Below the pieces are notes generated by a model. It searched no databases, was not told the DNA's origin, and was given only the letters and a program-made list of their open reading frames with translations. Shown piece by piece: positions 1-6,039 of a DNA stretch of 7,748 bases. The first letter of the stretch is position 1, and each line of letters starts with the position of its first letter. The stretch spans positions 1-7,748 of the forward strand of contig NZ_JAXEWM010000069.1 in NCBI RefSeq assembly GCF_034113885.1, read 5' to 3'. The stretch is from Intestinibacter sp034113885. GTDB taxonomy: Bacteria > Bacillota > Clostridia > Peptostreptococcales > Peptostreptococcaceae. Position numbers and translations under genes: made by a program.

Positions 1-666
1 GTCTAGAATAGACAGCTTATCGTTTTCTAAATTACAGGCATATACTTTCATTTTATTTGTCTTATCATTATAATTATAAACTATTAAATCTAAAATTTTA
101 TCATCATTTATATCCTTTACCATAATGCCTAGTTTAGTAAATCTGTTTCTATTGAAGTAGTTAAAATTATTTTTAGAAATTAATTCATTTATTTGACCGT
201 TCTCATACCTACAAATAGTAAGTGTTGTCATATAATCATTTTCTACAAGCAAAATTATTTCCTTATTTCCATCATTATCTAAATCATAGAAATTTGCGTA
301 TTTTATTTTATTCCCTACCTCTGTATAAGATATATCGTAATTTTCATCGTTATTGGGATCTAGTATAGTAAATCCAACCTCATTTCTCACTCTTATACCT
401 TCCTTTTTTTCGAAAAATACTATTTTGTCTTTTCCAGTTTTATCTAAATCCACTTGATTTATCTTTCCTACCTCTGTAGAATTAGACGGCAAAATCAAGG
501 CAGCACTTCCCAAAACTCTAGTTACTTCTTCTGATAAATCTTTTTTATCGGAATTATATACAGGCAAATTGCTAAATAGACTTTCCGTCGTATATTCTCT
601 ATTGTAGCAGCCTGTACATAATACAGTCACTAAAGACAATATTCCTACTAACTTTAGTAGCTTCAT
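1..666 (-). CDS. Lipoprotein with FG-GAP/VCBS-like acidic repeats (3' end beyond window)
   Basis: The frame is open from ATG 666 to the left edge: 222 codons with no stop, so the C-terminus is missing. The first 20 residues form a lipoprotein signal peptide: MKLLK is the charged n-region, a hydrophobic stretch follows, and the lipobox reads L-C-T-G-C with Cys20 as the acylation site. Processing would leave the protein anchored outside the membrane. The mature part carries acidic loops at about residues 73-82 (DLDKTGKDKI), 128-137 (DLDNDGNKEI) and 185-194 (DINDDKILDL). These resemble the calcium-binding loops of FG-GAP/VCBS beta-propeller repeats, each followed by a hydrophobic strand. The start is supported by AGGAGG at 673-678, 6 nt upstream, and by a promoter at 716-743. 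The ligand is unknown. A propeller-like fold is inferred from the repeats. Confidence 0.85.
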   Translation of the reverse strand, partial: MKLLKLVGILSLVTVLCTGCYNREYTTESLFSNLPVYNSDKKDLSEEVTRVLGSAALILPSNSTEVGKINQVDLDKTGKDKIVFFEKKEGIRVRNEVGFTILDPNNDENYDISYTEVGNKIKYANFYDLDNDGNKEIILLVENDYMTTLTICRYENGQINELISKNNFNYFNRNRFTKLGIMVKDINDDKILDLIVYNYNDKTNKMKVYACNLENDKLSILD

Positions 667-715
667 TACATTCCTCCTATTTTCTGATATATGTTATAAA
701 ATTTCCTTTACTCTA

Positions 716-743
716 ATTATACAATAAGTACGGAAAAAATCAA
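716..743 (-). promoter_or_regulatory. Sigma-A-type promoter of the lipoprotein gene
   Basis: On the minus strand the -35 TTGATT (743-738) and a perfect -10 TATAAT (721-716) are separated by 16 bp. Transcription should begin near 709, giving a leader of about 40 nt before the lipoprotein start at 666. The -35 box lies in the T-rich tail of the terminator for the upstream gene, so the two signals overlap. Confidence 0.65.
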
Positions 744-790
744 AAGAGTTGTCATAAATGATTAAATTAAATCATCTACGACAACTCTTT
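743..790 (-). terminator. Rho-independent terminator after the Lys-rich gene
   Basis: An 11-bp perfect stem (780-790 with 743-753; AAAGAGTTGTC / GACAACTCTTT) carries a second inner 6-bp stem, ATGATT/AATCAT (758-763 with 770-775). On the minus strand a T-rich tract, TTTTGATTTTTT, follows. It lies 40 nt past the stop codon at 830 and would end the larE-rlmL-Lys-rich transcript. On the plus strand the following T-run is weak, so it looks one-directional. Confidence 0.75.
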
Positions 791-829
791 AAATTACAAA
801 GCATAATTATTTAAAATAAATATTTTAAC

Positions 830-1420
830 CTATTGCTTTTTAAAATTTTCGTCTGACCAAATTATATCATCATTATCTAAGTCTATGTCTTCTTCTTCAA
901 AATCACCTCTATAATTAGGAGCTTCCTCTTCTATTATATCTTCATTATCTAAATTTTCGTGGACTTCCTTTATATTTATATCCTCTTCTTTATTTTGCTG
1001 TTGATTATGGTGCTTGTTATTTCTTCTTTTTTGTTTTTTGTTTATTTTATTTTCTTCGTCATTTTGTAATTCTTTGCTTTTATAATTTTTATGACTCTTT
1101 TTTATCTTATTTTTTTTGTCCTTTACAGATTCACCTAAATCATTTTGATCTTTACTAGATTTTTTATTTTTATTGACTTGCTCATTTTGATTATGCTGTT
1201 TGCTTTTTTTATTTTTTTTGCCTAAATTAAATTTAAGTGAACCCTTCTTAGGTCTAGATTTTGACTCTGTTTTACTTTCCTGTAAATCGAATTCTTCTTT
1301 TCTCTCCTCTGGAACTAACTTATTTAAAATCACATCGTTGTACTTTTCTTCGTATTGACTTTGATTGTTGTTTTCTACGTTTTTATTTTTATAATTTTTT
1401 TTATTGTTCTTTGCCCTCAT
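830..1420 (-). CDS. Lysine/asparagine-rich disordered polyampholyte protein
   Basis: I do not recognise this 196-residue protein. About one residue in five is lysine, with many Asn, Gln, Glu and Asp, almost no long hydrophobic run, and no cysteine. Charge is segregated. Residues 1-140 are basic, with runs such as GKKNKKSK and KKQKRRNNKHH. Residues 145-190 are strongly acidic (EDIIEEEAPNYRGD, EEEDIDLDNDDII). There is no signal peptide or membrane segment, so it is probably a cytosolic, largely disordered protein. The basic part could bind RNA, DNA or ribosomes, with the acidic tail folding back on it, but this is inference from composition alone. ATG 1420 has GGGAGGTG 10 nt upstream, though that site is inside a hairpin (1431-1495). 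The gene lies 83 nt behind the rRNA methyltransferase gene and is probably co-transcribed with it. Chance translation of AT-rich DNA is unlikely given the good SD, the terminator and the length. Confidence 0.75.
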   Translation of the reverse strand: MRAKNNKKNYKNKNVENNNQSQYEEKYNDVILNKLVPEERKEEFDLQESKTESKSRPKKGSLKFNLGKKNKKSKQHNQNEQVNKNKKSSKDQNDLGESVKDKKNKIKKSHKNYKSKELQNDEENKINKKQKRRNNKHHNQQQNKEEDINIKEVHENLDNEDIIEEEAPNYRGDFEEEDIDLDNDDIIWSDENFKKQ

Positions 1421-1430
1421 TTAAAAATAA

Positions 1431-1495
1431 CACCTCCCAAATGTTATATAATATTTATATTTTTATATCTTCGTTTTTATAACATCTGAGAGGTA
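1431..1495 (-). promoter_or_regulatory. Hairpin hiding the Shine-Dalgarno of the Lys-rich gene
   Basis: In the minus-strand RNA, 1495-1478 pairs with 1448-1431 over 18 consecutive positions, three of them G-U wobbles, around a loop of about 29 nt. The 3' arm ends in GGGAGGTG (1438-1431), which is the SD of the gene starting at 1420. The 5' arm starts only 8 nt after the methyltransferase stop codon (1504). On the plus strand the wobble positions become A-C mismatches, so the structure is better formed in the minus-strand transcript. The tract after the hairpin is T-rich (TTATTTTT), so it could also act as a weak terminator. Whether it controls translation, transcription or both cannot be told from sequence. 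Confidence 0.6.
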
Positions 1496-1503
1496 AAATT
1501 TTC

Positions 1504-2649
1504 TTATTTTCTAGGAGGCTTTGGTCCTAAATATTGATATAGGTAGCTTTTTAGCATACCGTTGTATAACTTTCTCTTTTTAGAAGCATCTTGTCCAAAT
1601 TCATTTTCAAAGTCTTCATAAGAAGTTATCATATAATATGACCAATTTTTCAATTTTCTAAACGCATATCCCAATTGTTTATATAGCATTTTTACAGTCT
1701 CTATATCTTCAAGTCTCTCTCCATAAGGTGGATTTGTGACTATAAAGCCGTACTCTTCATCGCTTTTAAATTCTGTAGCATCTGCTACATTGAATTCTAT
1801 ATAATTTTCAACGCCAGCTATCTCTGCATTCTCTCTAGCTATCTCTATTACTTCTTCATCTATATCGTATCCGTAAATTTTGAAGTCTATATCCTCATTC
1901 ATAAGGTCGTATGCTTCTCTTCTAGTGTCCCACCAGATTTTTTTATCTAGAGTTCTCCATTTTTCAGATATAAACTCGCGATTAAGCCCTGGAGCCATAT
2001 TTATACCCATCATAGCAGCCTCTATTAGTAGAGTACCTGAACCACACATAGGGTCTACTAGAGTTCTTCCAGGTCTCCAAGGAGTTAGATACATTATAGC
2101 TGCAGCTAATGTCTCTCTAATTGGGGCTTTATTAGCCTTTTCTCTATATCCCCTTTTGTGAAGAGCTACTCCTGTAGTATCTATTGTAAGAGTTACCTTG
2201 TCCTTGTGGATAAACACGTAAATAGGGTACTTCTCCTTGTCCTCTTTAAGTCTTCCAGTTTCTAGATAGCTTTTTTTAAGGCTCTCTACTACTGCCTTCT
2301 TAACTATAGATTGTATATCTGGTATAGAGTGCAATTTTGATTTTATTGAAGATGCCTTAGTTATTGGAAATTGAGCTCCATATGGTATATATTTAGCCCA
2401 ATTTATTCTCTTTGTCCCTTCGAATAGCTCATCAAAGCTTCTAGCTTCAAATTCAGCTACCTTTAAATGAACTCTCTCTGCACATCTAAGCCACATATTT
2501 GCCTTAGCTATTCCGTATTCATCTGTCTTATATGTAACCCTTCCGTCTTCTGTTTTTACTATTTCAAATCCTAAATTTTTAATCTCATTTGCCAGCATTT
2601 TTTCGACACCAAAAAAACAAGGCGAGATTAGAGTATATCCTTTTTCCAT
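1504..2649 (-). CDS. rlmL: THUMP-domain class I SAM-dependent 23S rRNA (guanine-N2) methyltransferase, RlmL/YpsC type
   Basis: This 381-residue protein has the full layout of the single-domain RlmL/YpsC family (COG0116), whose E. coli member makes m2G2445 in 23S rRNA. The N-terminal ferredoxin-like and THUMP region (about residues 1-155) should bind RNA. The family motif LHKRGYRE is at 163-170. The Rossmann methyltransferase domain follows, with SAM-binding motif I DPMCGSGTLLIEA at 199-211, an acidic motif YGYDID at 259-264 and catalytic motif IV NPPYGERLE at 306-314. Length matches the Bacillus protein and nothing is missing. ATG 2649 directly follows an in-frame stop and matches the family N-terminus, but no good SD sits next to it. 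The nearest, AAGGAG (2685-2690), is 35 nt away. The gene is 42 nt downstream of larE and probably co-transcribed. The exact target guanine is inferred from the family. Confidence 0.93.
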   Translation of the reverse strand: MEKGYTLISPCFFGVEKMLANEIKNLGFEIVKTEDGRVTYKTDEYGIAKANMWLRCAERVHLKVAEFEARSFDELFEGTKRINWAKYIPYGAQFPITKASSIKSKLHSIPDIQSIVKKAVVESLKKSYLETGRLKEDKEKYPIYVFIHKDKVTLTIDTTGVALHKRGYREKANKAPIRETLAAAIMYLTPWRPGRTLVDPMCGSGTLLIEAAMMGINMAPGLNREFISEKWRTLDKKIWWDTRREAYDLMNEDIDFKIYGYDIDEEVIEIARENAEIAGVENYIEFNVADATEFKSDEEYGFIVTNPPYGERLEDIETVKMLYKQLGYAFRKLKNWSYYMITSYEDFENEFGQDASKKRKLYNGMLKSYLYQYLGPKPPRK

Positions 2650-2690
2650 TTATTCACGCGCCAGTACTTAAAAAGCACGACTCTCTCCTT
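2628..2690 (-). promoter_or_regulatory. Distant SD and possible 16-codon leader ORF overlapping the rlmL start
   Basis: Directly after the larE stop the minus strand reads AAGGAG (2690-2685). Six nt later comes GTG (2678), which opens a 16-codon frame ending at TAA (2630-2628), inside the first codons of the methyltransferase gene, which starts at 2649. A small hairpin, GTGCTT-TTT-AAGTAC, covers this GTG. Either the leader peptide is translated and hands ribosomes on to the real start, or the SD is simply badly placed. I favour no firm view; the peptide resembles nothing known to me. Confidence 0.3.
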
Positions 2691-2691
2691 T

Positions 2692-3489
2692 CTATTTATT
2701 TAAGCTTCCCATTTCATATCCATTTAAATCTAATGTAACGTATTTAAATCCTATATCTTTAAGTTTAGTATACACATTTTTCATCATTTCATCATCAAAA
2801 AATTTATTAATTTCATCCTTAGCTACTTCTATTCTAGCTATATCTGAATGTATTCTAACTCTATACTGTCTAAATCCTAAATCTTGAAGGTAGTTTTCAG
2901 CTTCTTCTACTAGTCTAAGCTTTTCTTCTGTTATTTTATCTCCATAAGGAATTCTACTTGCAAGACATGCAAAAGACGGCTTATTATGTGTTTTTAATCC
3001 TAATCTCTTTGATAAAATTCTTATTTCGTCCTTTGTAAGCTCGCTGTCTTTTAATGGACTGACTACATTTAATTCCTCAAGCGCCTTAAGTCCAGGTCTG
3101 TAATCTCCTAAATCACTTAAATTAGTCCCATCTAATATGTATTTTATTCCGTTTTTTTGGGCGTAATCCTTAATCATATTAAAAACTGCGCATTTACAAT
3201 AATAGCATCTTTTCACTCCATTTTCAATAAAGCCTTTTTCATCGAAATTATCTACCTTTATTACTTCGTGCTTTACGCCAAACTCTTTAGTGTACTCCTT
3301 AGCTTCCTCTATTTCTCTACTAGAATGCATCATAGCATGTACAGTTACAGCTACTGCATTTTCTCCAAGTACATCGCTCGCCACTTTAAGCAAGAAGTTG
3401 CTGTCTACTCCTCCAGAATACGCTACTAAAACCTTTCCCATTTCTTTTAGCTTATTTTTTAATAATTCATATTTTTGATCTATATTCAT
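2692..3489 (-). CDS. larE: LarE family ATP-dependent sacrificial sulfur transferase
   Basis: This 265-residue protein is full length for LarE. LarE adenylates and adds sulfur to a nicotinic-acid-derived dicarboxylate during synthesis of the nickel-pincer cofactor of lactate racemase. The PP-loop ATP site SGGVDS is at residues 25-30, DGTNLSDLGDYRPG at 120-133, the SFACLASRIPYG loop at 172-183 and the C-terminal signature LDLNGYEMGSLN at 253-264. Cys175 sits where the family's sulfur-donating cysteine lies. A second cluster, RCYYCKC (Cys95, 98, 100), raises the possibility of an iron-sulfur site as reported for some LarE proteins, but which residues would bind it is inference. The start has AGGA at 3496-3499 (6 nt) and AGGAAGG further up. 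No larA, larB or larC lies in the window, so the cofactor's user is not visible. It leads the larE-rlmL unit and is divergent from the 78-residue gene. Confidence 0.92.
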   Translation of the reverse strand: MNIDQKYELLKNKLKEMGKVLVAYSGGVDSNFLLKVASDVLGENAVAVTVHAMMHSSREIEEAKEYTKEFGVKHEVIKVDNFDEKGFIENGVKRCYYCKCAVFNMIKDYAQKNGIKYILDGTNLSDLGDYRPGLKALEELNVVSPLKDSELTKDEIRILSKRLGLKTHNKPSFACLASRIPYGDKITEEKLRLVEEAENYLQDLGFRQYRVRIHSDIARIEVAKDEINKFFDDEMMKNVYTKLKDIGFKYVTLDLNGYEMGSLNK

Positions 3490-3535
3490 TTTTTATCCTA
3501 CCTTCCTCTTTATAAAACTATGTAAATCTAAAGTT

Positions 3536-3564
3536 ATTATATATAAACCAAAATCATAAATCTA
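3536..3564 (-). promoter_or_regulatory. Possible larE-rlmL promoter
   Basis: A perfect -10 TATAAT (3541-3536) has a weak -35, TAGATT (3564-3559), 17 bp upstream on the minus strand. This would give a leader of about 40 nt to ATG 3489. The whole 226-nt divergent spacer (3490-3715) is extremely AT-rich, so chance matches to a -10 box are easy and the call is tentative. Confidence 0.35.
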
Positions 3565-3675
3565 TATAAACTTTATATTAGATAAAAAATATTTGTTATA
3601 TATTCATATTTTTCATATTTATTTTATATGAATTATATTATTTTAAATATTATTATATATTTAATTTTAATATTA

Positions 3676-3707
3676 TGTTATATTACTTATATACAACATT
3701 TAGGAGG
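3676..3707 (+). promoter_or_regulatory. Possible extended -10 and strong SD of the 78-residue gene
   Basis: TGTTATATT (3676-3684) fits an extended -10 element (TGn then TATATT) without a clear -35. AGGAGG follows at 3702-3707, 8 nt before ATG 3716. The SD is clear and supports the start codon; the promoter part is tentative because of the AT-rich surroundings. Confidence 0.4.
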
Positions 3708-3715
3708 AAATTGAC

Positions 3716-3952
3716 ATGGCAGCAGATTACAGCAAAATATTAGAAAAATTAATTAGATTAAATAGGGGTATGAATTTAAAGCTCAGAGAAAATACGAATA
3801 TACTAGATGTAAATATCTACAATCAGACACTTTTAACTCTTGAGTTAGAATCTACGGATTTAGATAAACACAGCGAGTATATATATAATAAAATAATAGC
3901 ACTTGAAAATGTAACTATGTACATCCCAAGTGTATATATAAAAGAAGACTAA
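3716..3952 (+). CDS. Small protein of unknown function (78 residues)
   Basis: I do not recognise this protein. It begins MAADYSKILEKLIRLNRG and reads as an N-terminal amphipathic helix (about residues 4-20), a likely beta-rich middle (ILDVNIYNQTLLTLELES, about 29-46) and a further helix (about 50-65), ending in YIKED. It has no signal peptide, membrane segment, cysteine or known motif, so a small soluble alpha/beta cytosolic protein is the most that can be said. It is very likely real: it has a perfect AGGAGG at 8 nt, mixed hydrophobic/charged composition typical of a folded protein, and a strong terminator 6 nt after its stop. It is the only plus-strand gene, divergent from larE and convergent with the M14 remnants, so it forms its own single-gene unit. 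Confidence 0.75.
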   Translation: MAADYSKILEKLIRLNRGMNLKLRENTNILDVNIYNQTLLTLELESTDLDKHSEYIYNKIIALENVTMYIPSVYIKED

Positions 3953-3957
3953 AAACA

Positions 3958-3996
3958 AAAGGGCTATCACAAAATAATTTGTGCTTAGCCCTTTTT
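3958..3996. terminator. Bidirectional rho-independent terminator
   Basis: A two-part stem closes the convergent pair: GGGCTA (3961-3966) pairs with TAGCCC (3986-3991), flanked by AAA/TTT. After a small internal loop CACAAA (3968-3973) pairs with TTTGTG (3978-3983) around the loop ATAA. On the plus strand the stem runs into TTTTT; on the minus strand it runs into TTTTGTTTTT. It therefore ends both the 78-residue gene and the minus-strand M14 region. Confidence 0.88.
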
Positions 3997-4011
3997 CCTA
4001 TATCTTTCATA

Positions 4012-4770
4012 TTATTCTAATATTATCCTACAGACATTGCTGTTATTATTGATCAAATTTATATTATATATAAAATATACAATTCCATCGTAGGGAGATA
4101 TTATCTTTTGTAAAACCTCAGCTTCATAAGGGTCGAGTACCTCTCCAATTAAATCTCCCTTTTTAATAGATTGACCTAATTCTATATAGGTTCTAAGTAT
4201 ACCTGCCTTATTCGATTTGACATATACTATATCCTCTGAATTTATATGCTTAGTTTTATAAAAATCGTCCTTTAAATTCTCATTATATACATCTATATTT
4301 ATCAAGAAATTTTTGACTGCATCTAAAACCATTTCTGTAGAAGAATCGCTTATTTTTTCATTTTCTCCTACATATATAGAAAATGCATTTGTTCCCCAAA
4401 CCTGCCAATTGTAATTTAATGTAGTCGTATCGTAGGGACTTATCGATCTTACATAGCTAAAAGGAAGTCCAAAATAATCCATGAGCTCTGGCTTTTCATA
4501 TCCTGTCTTCATCATAGTTACATGTGGAATAAACTCACCTTTTAGATAATAACTAGTAAATTGAATTCCATATTCAAAATCCTTTACATATTCAAATACA
4601 TTATAAGCTATTCTCTGCGTAGTTTCTCCCAAGTCATACCCTGGAAACATCCTGTTTATATCGGTATTGTCTAGAGCCCAAAATCTCTTATTTATATTCA
4701 TAGAAAAATTGTTTACTGTAGGTATGACTACTATTTTTTTAGATTTATCTATTTTATTTTTTGTCCGCAT
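4012..4770 (-). pseudogene. 5'-truncated M14 (AstE/AspA-like) family protein, non-catalytic paralogue
   Basis: The remaining 252 codons match the succinylglutamate desuccinylase/aspartoacylase-like M14 family. The match begins mid-domain with KKIVVIPTVNN (11-21) and DNTDINRMFPG (34-44), and ends with the C-terminal beta domain (GDLIGEVLDPYEAEV, 205-219; SPYDGIVYF, 225-233). About 65 N-terminal residues that should precede IVVIP, including the position of the first zinc-binding motif, are absent. The only start is ATG 4770, with no SD, inside the end of the preceding remnant. Compared with that neighbour, the zinc histidine motif IDLH is replaced by IQFT (69-72) and the catalytic glutamate of VVELG by Tyr133 (IYVG). 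From memory, related clostridial proteins share these replacements, so this line was probably non-catalytic before it was truncated. Expression as a shortened protein cannot be excluded. Confidence 0.7.
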
Positions 4771-5456
4771 TTTACAATTCTATCGTGATTTATGCATGGA
4801 ACAAATATGTCAGAAGCCCCTGCATTGCAAAAGCTCACGTCTTTATTAGTAGATATAATCGGCTCTTTTATATAGTACTGTCTTTTATCAGTCCAAATTC
4901 CCATCTCCTTCATTAAATTTAAAATTCCCTTTGTCATCTGATTGCAGTAATCCTGCGTAAGTCTCATACCTACACCTAATTCTACAACTATGCAAGGAGT
5001 TTTTAAAACATTTAATGAGTGGCATAGAGTAGACTCTAAAACAGTCGCACTTTCATGAATCCATATAAAATCTAAATTTAATTTTTTAGCGTATGGAAGT
5101 AAATACCTAGCCATATCTTTATTTATTCTCGCCTGTGGAATCTCTTTTAAAAAAATATTGCTCGCGTGCAAGTCGATTACCATATCTGATCCCTCTAATG
5201 CTTCTATTATATTGTGTGCATTTGCTTCTATCATAGATTTTTCGCTGTTTCCTGGAAATAATCTATTCATATCTAAATCAAAATCAGGTATACCCCTCGT
5301 TATCGAATCTATCCCTAGAGGGTTTAGAGCAGGATAAATATCTACTATTCCATTTAAATAATTTATATTTTTTTCAATCGTCTTTGATAAATTAAAGCAT
5401 ATCAACTGACCCTCTAGCTCATCTCCATGGGTACCTGTGACTATAGATTTAATTAT
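4749..5456 (-). pseudogene. M14 (AstE/AspA-like) zinc hydrolase remnant lacking start and C-terminal tail
   Basis: The open frame runs from just after TAA 5459-5457 to the stop at 4749. It encodes the catalytic core of an M14 carboxypeptidase-like amidohydrolase: zinc motif GTHGDELEG (encoded at 5435-5409), DLDMNRLFPG, zinc ligand motif VIDLH (His80 counted from TTG 5405) and VVELGVG with catalytic Glu142. Two faults stand out. There is no ATG, GTG or TTG upstream of the HGDE motif, and the first in-frame TTG (5405) comes after it, so no ordinary start can include the zinc site. At the other end the protein stops at VKCGQKIK, in the middle of the C-terminal beta domain, and runs into the next remnant. 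The upstream side abuts the HIT-gene terminator, leaving no room for promoter and SD. Substrate is unknown. A short TTG-started, inactive product is possible. Confidence 0.7.
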
Positions 5457-5470
5457 TTATATATATTTTT

Positions 5471-5519
5471 TAAAAGTAAAAGAGCTATATAAATTAAATT
5501 TTCTAATTTATATAGCTCT
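5471..5519 (-). terminator. Rho-independent terminator of the HIT gene
   Basis: A perfect 16-bp stem, 5504-5519 with 5481-5496 (AGAGCTATATAAATTA and its complement), surrounds a 7-nt loop and is followed on the minus strand by TTTTACTTTT. It lies about 97 nt past the HIT stop codon. The plus-strand flank lacks a T-tract, so it acts in one direction. Confidence 0.8.
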
Positions 5520-5615
5520 ATATTGCCCGATTATATATTAATATCTACTACTGCGATTATATTGAAACTATTACTAAATCTATTATTATATTTATTGCCG
5601 CGATGTTTAATTTAA

Positions 5616-5945
5616 TTAAGCTATTTCTGTATTTGTATTTTCAGCTTCTACGTATTTAGGTATTAAGTTGAAATATAGATGTTCAGCTTGTCCATTTGCT
5701 TCACATACATTCATACTTAAATTATAATCACTTGGATTATATATACCTGCTAAAGCATCCTTACTCATATCTACTAATTGATGCATAGCTTCTTTTTCTT
5801 GTTCTGTTAAATAATTATAATCTGTTACATGTCTTTTTGGTACTATTAACATGTGTCCTGGTGTAGTTGGATTAGTATCAAATTTTGCATAAGCAAATTC
5901 ATTTTCCAACAAATAATCTCTCTTTTGGCAATATTTACAATTCAT
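5616..5945 (-). CDS. HIT-family protein with a broken histidine triad
   Basis: This 109-residue protein follows the HIT (histidine triad) fold layout: a zinc-type CKYC at residues 3-6, the strand-turn PGHMLIVPKRH at 29-39, helix LTEQEKEAMHQLVDMSKDAL at 46-65 and the C-terminal region GQAEHLYFNLIPKY at 85-98. Active HIT enzymes are nucleotide hydrolases or transferases and carry HxHxH, whose middle His is the nucleophile. Here the triad reads His89-Leu-Tyr91-Phe-Asn93, so two of three histidines are gone. The phosphate-contact motif NxGxxAGQ is also changed, to NVCEANGQ. The zinc residues Cys3, Cys6, His39 and His89 remain, so the fold may be kept without catalysis. It is about 25 residues shorter at the C-terminus than common bacterial HIT proteins. 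ATG 5945 has AGGAGG 7 nt upstream. It is a single-gene unit with its own leader and terminator. Confidence 0.85.
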   Translation of the reverse strand: MNCKYCQKRDYLLENEFAYAKFDTNPTTPGHMLIVPKRHVTDYNYLTEQEKEAMHQLVDMSKDALAGIYNPSDYNLSMNVCEANGQAEHLYFNLIPKYVEAENTNTEIA

Positions 5946-5983
5946 ATAGTCTCCTCCTCTTGTATTTTAAATGTATTAAATAT

Positions 5984-6039
5984 AAAAATAAAAAAATAAG
6001 AAAATCCTTATTCTAAAAATCCATAATGTAGATTTTCTT
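5984..6039 (-). terminator. AT-rich terminator-like hairpin inside the HIT leader
   Basis: AAGAAAATC (6039-6031) pairs with GATTTTCTT (6006-5998), with an inner TTAT/ATAA helix, and is followed by ATTTTTTTATTTTT (5997-5984). The shape fits an intrinsic terminator, but only two pairs are G-C, so it may be leaky. It lies about 40 nt before the HIT start. A second GATTTT copy (6021-6016) could pair instead with AAAATC, giving an alternative fold. Confidence 0.5.

Noticed and set aside
1261..1482. Plus-strand frame opposite the Lys-rich gene
   Set aside because: Phe/Leu/Ser-rich translation typical of the complement of AT-rich coding DNA; no SD; it crosses the hairpin region.
3603..3632. AT-rich inverted repeat TTCATAT-N7-ATATGAA (3612-3632) with an extra TTCATAT at 3603-3609, considered as an operator
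   Set aside because: The spacer is almost all A and T, so short palindromes are expected by chance, and it is not clearly placed relative to either promoter.
5522..5615. Open 26-codon frame after the HIT stop codon (contains IKHRGNKYNN)
   Set aside because: No start codon or SD, in a different frame from the HIT gene, and it resembles no HIT C-terminus; probably untranslated 3' region.
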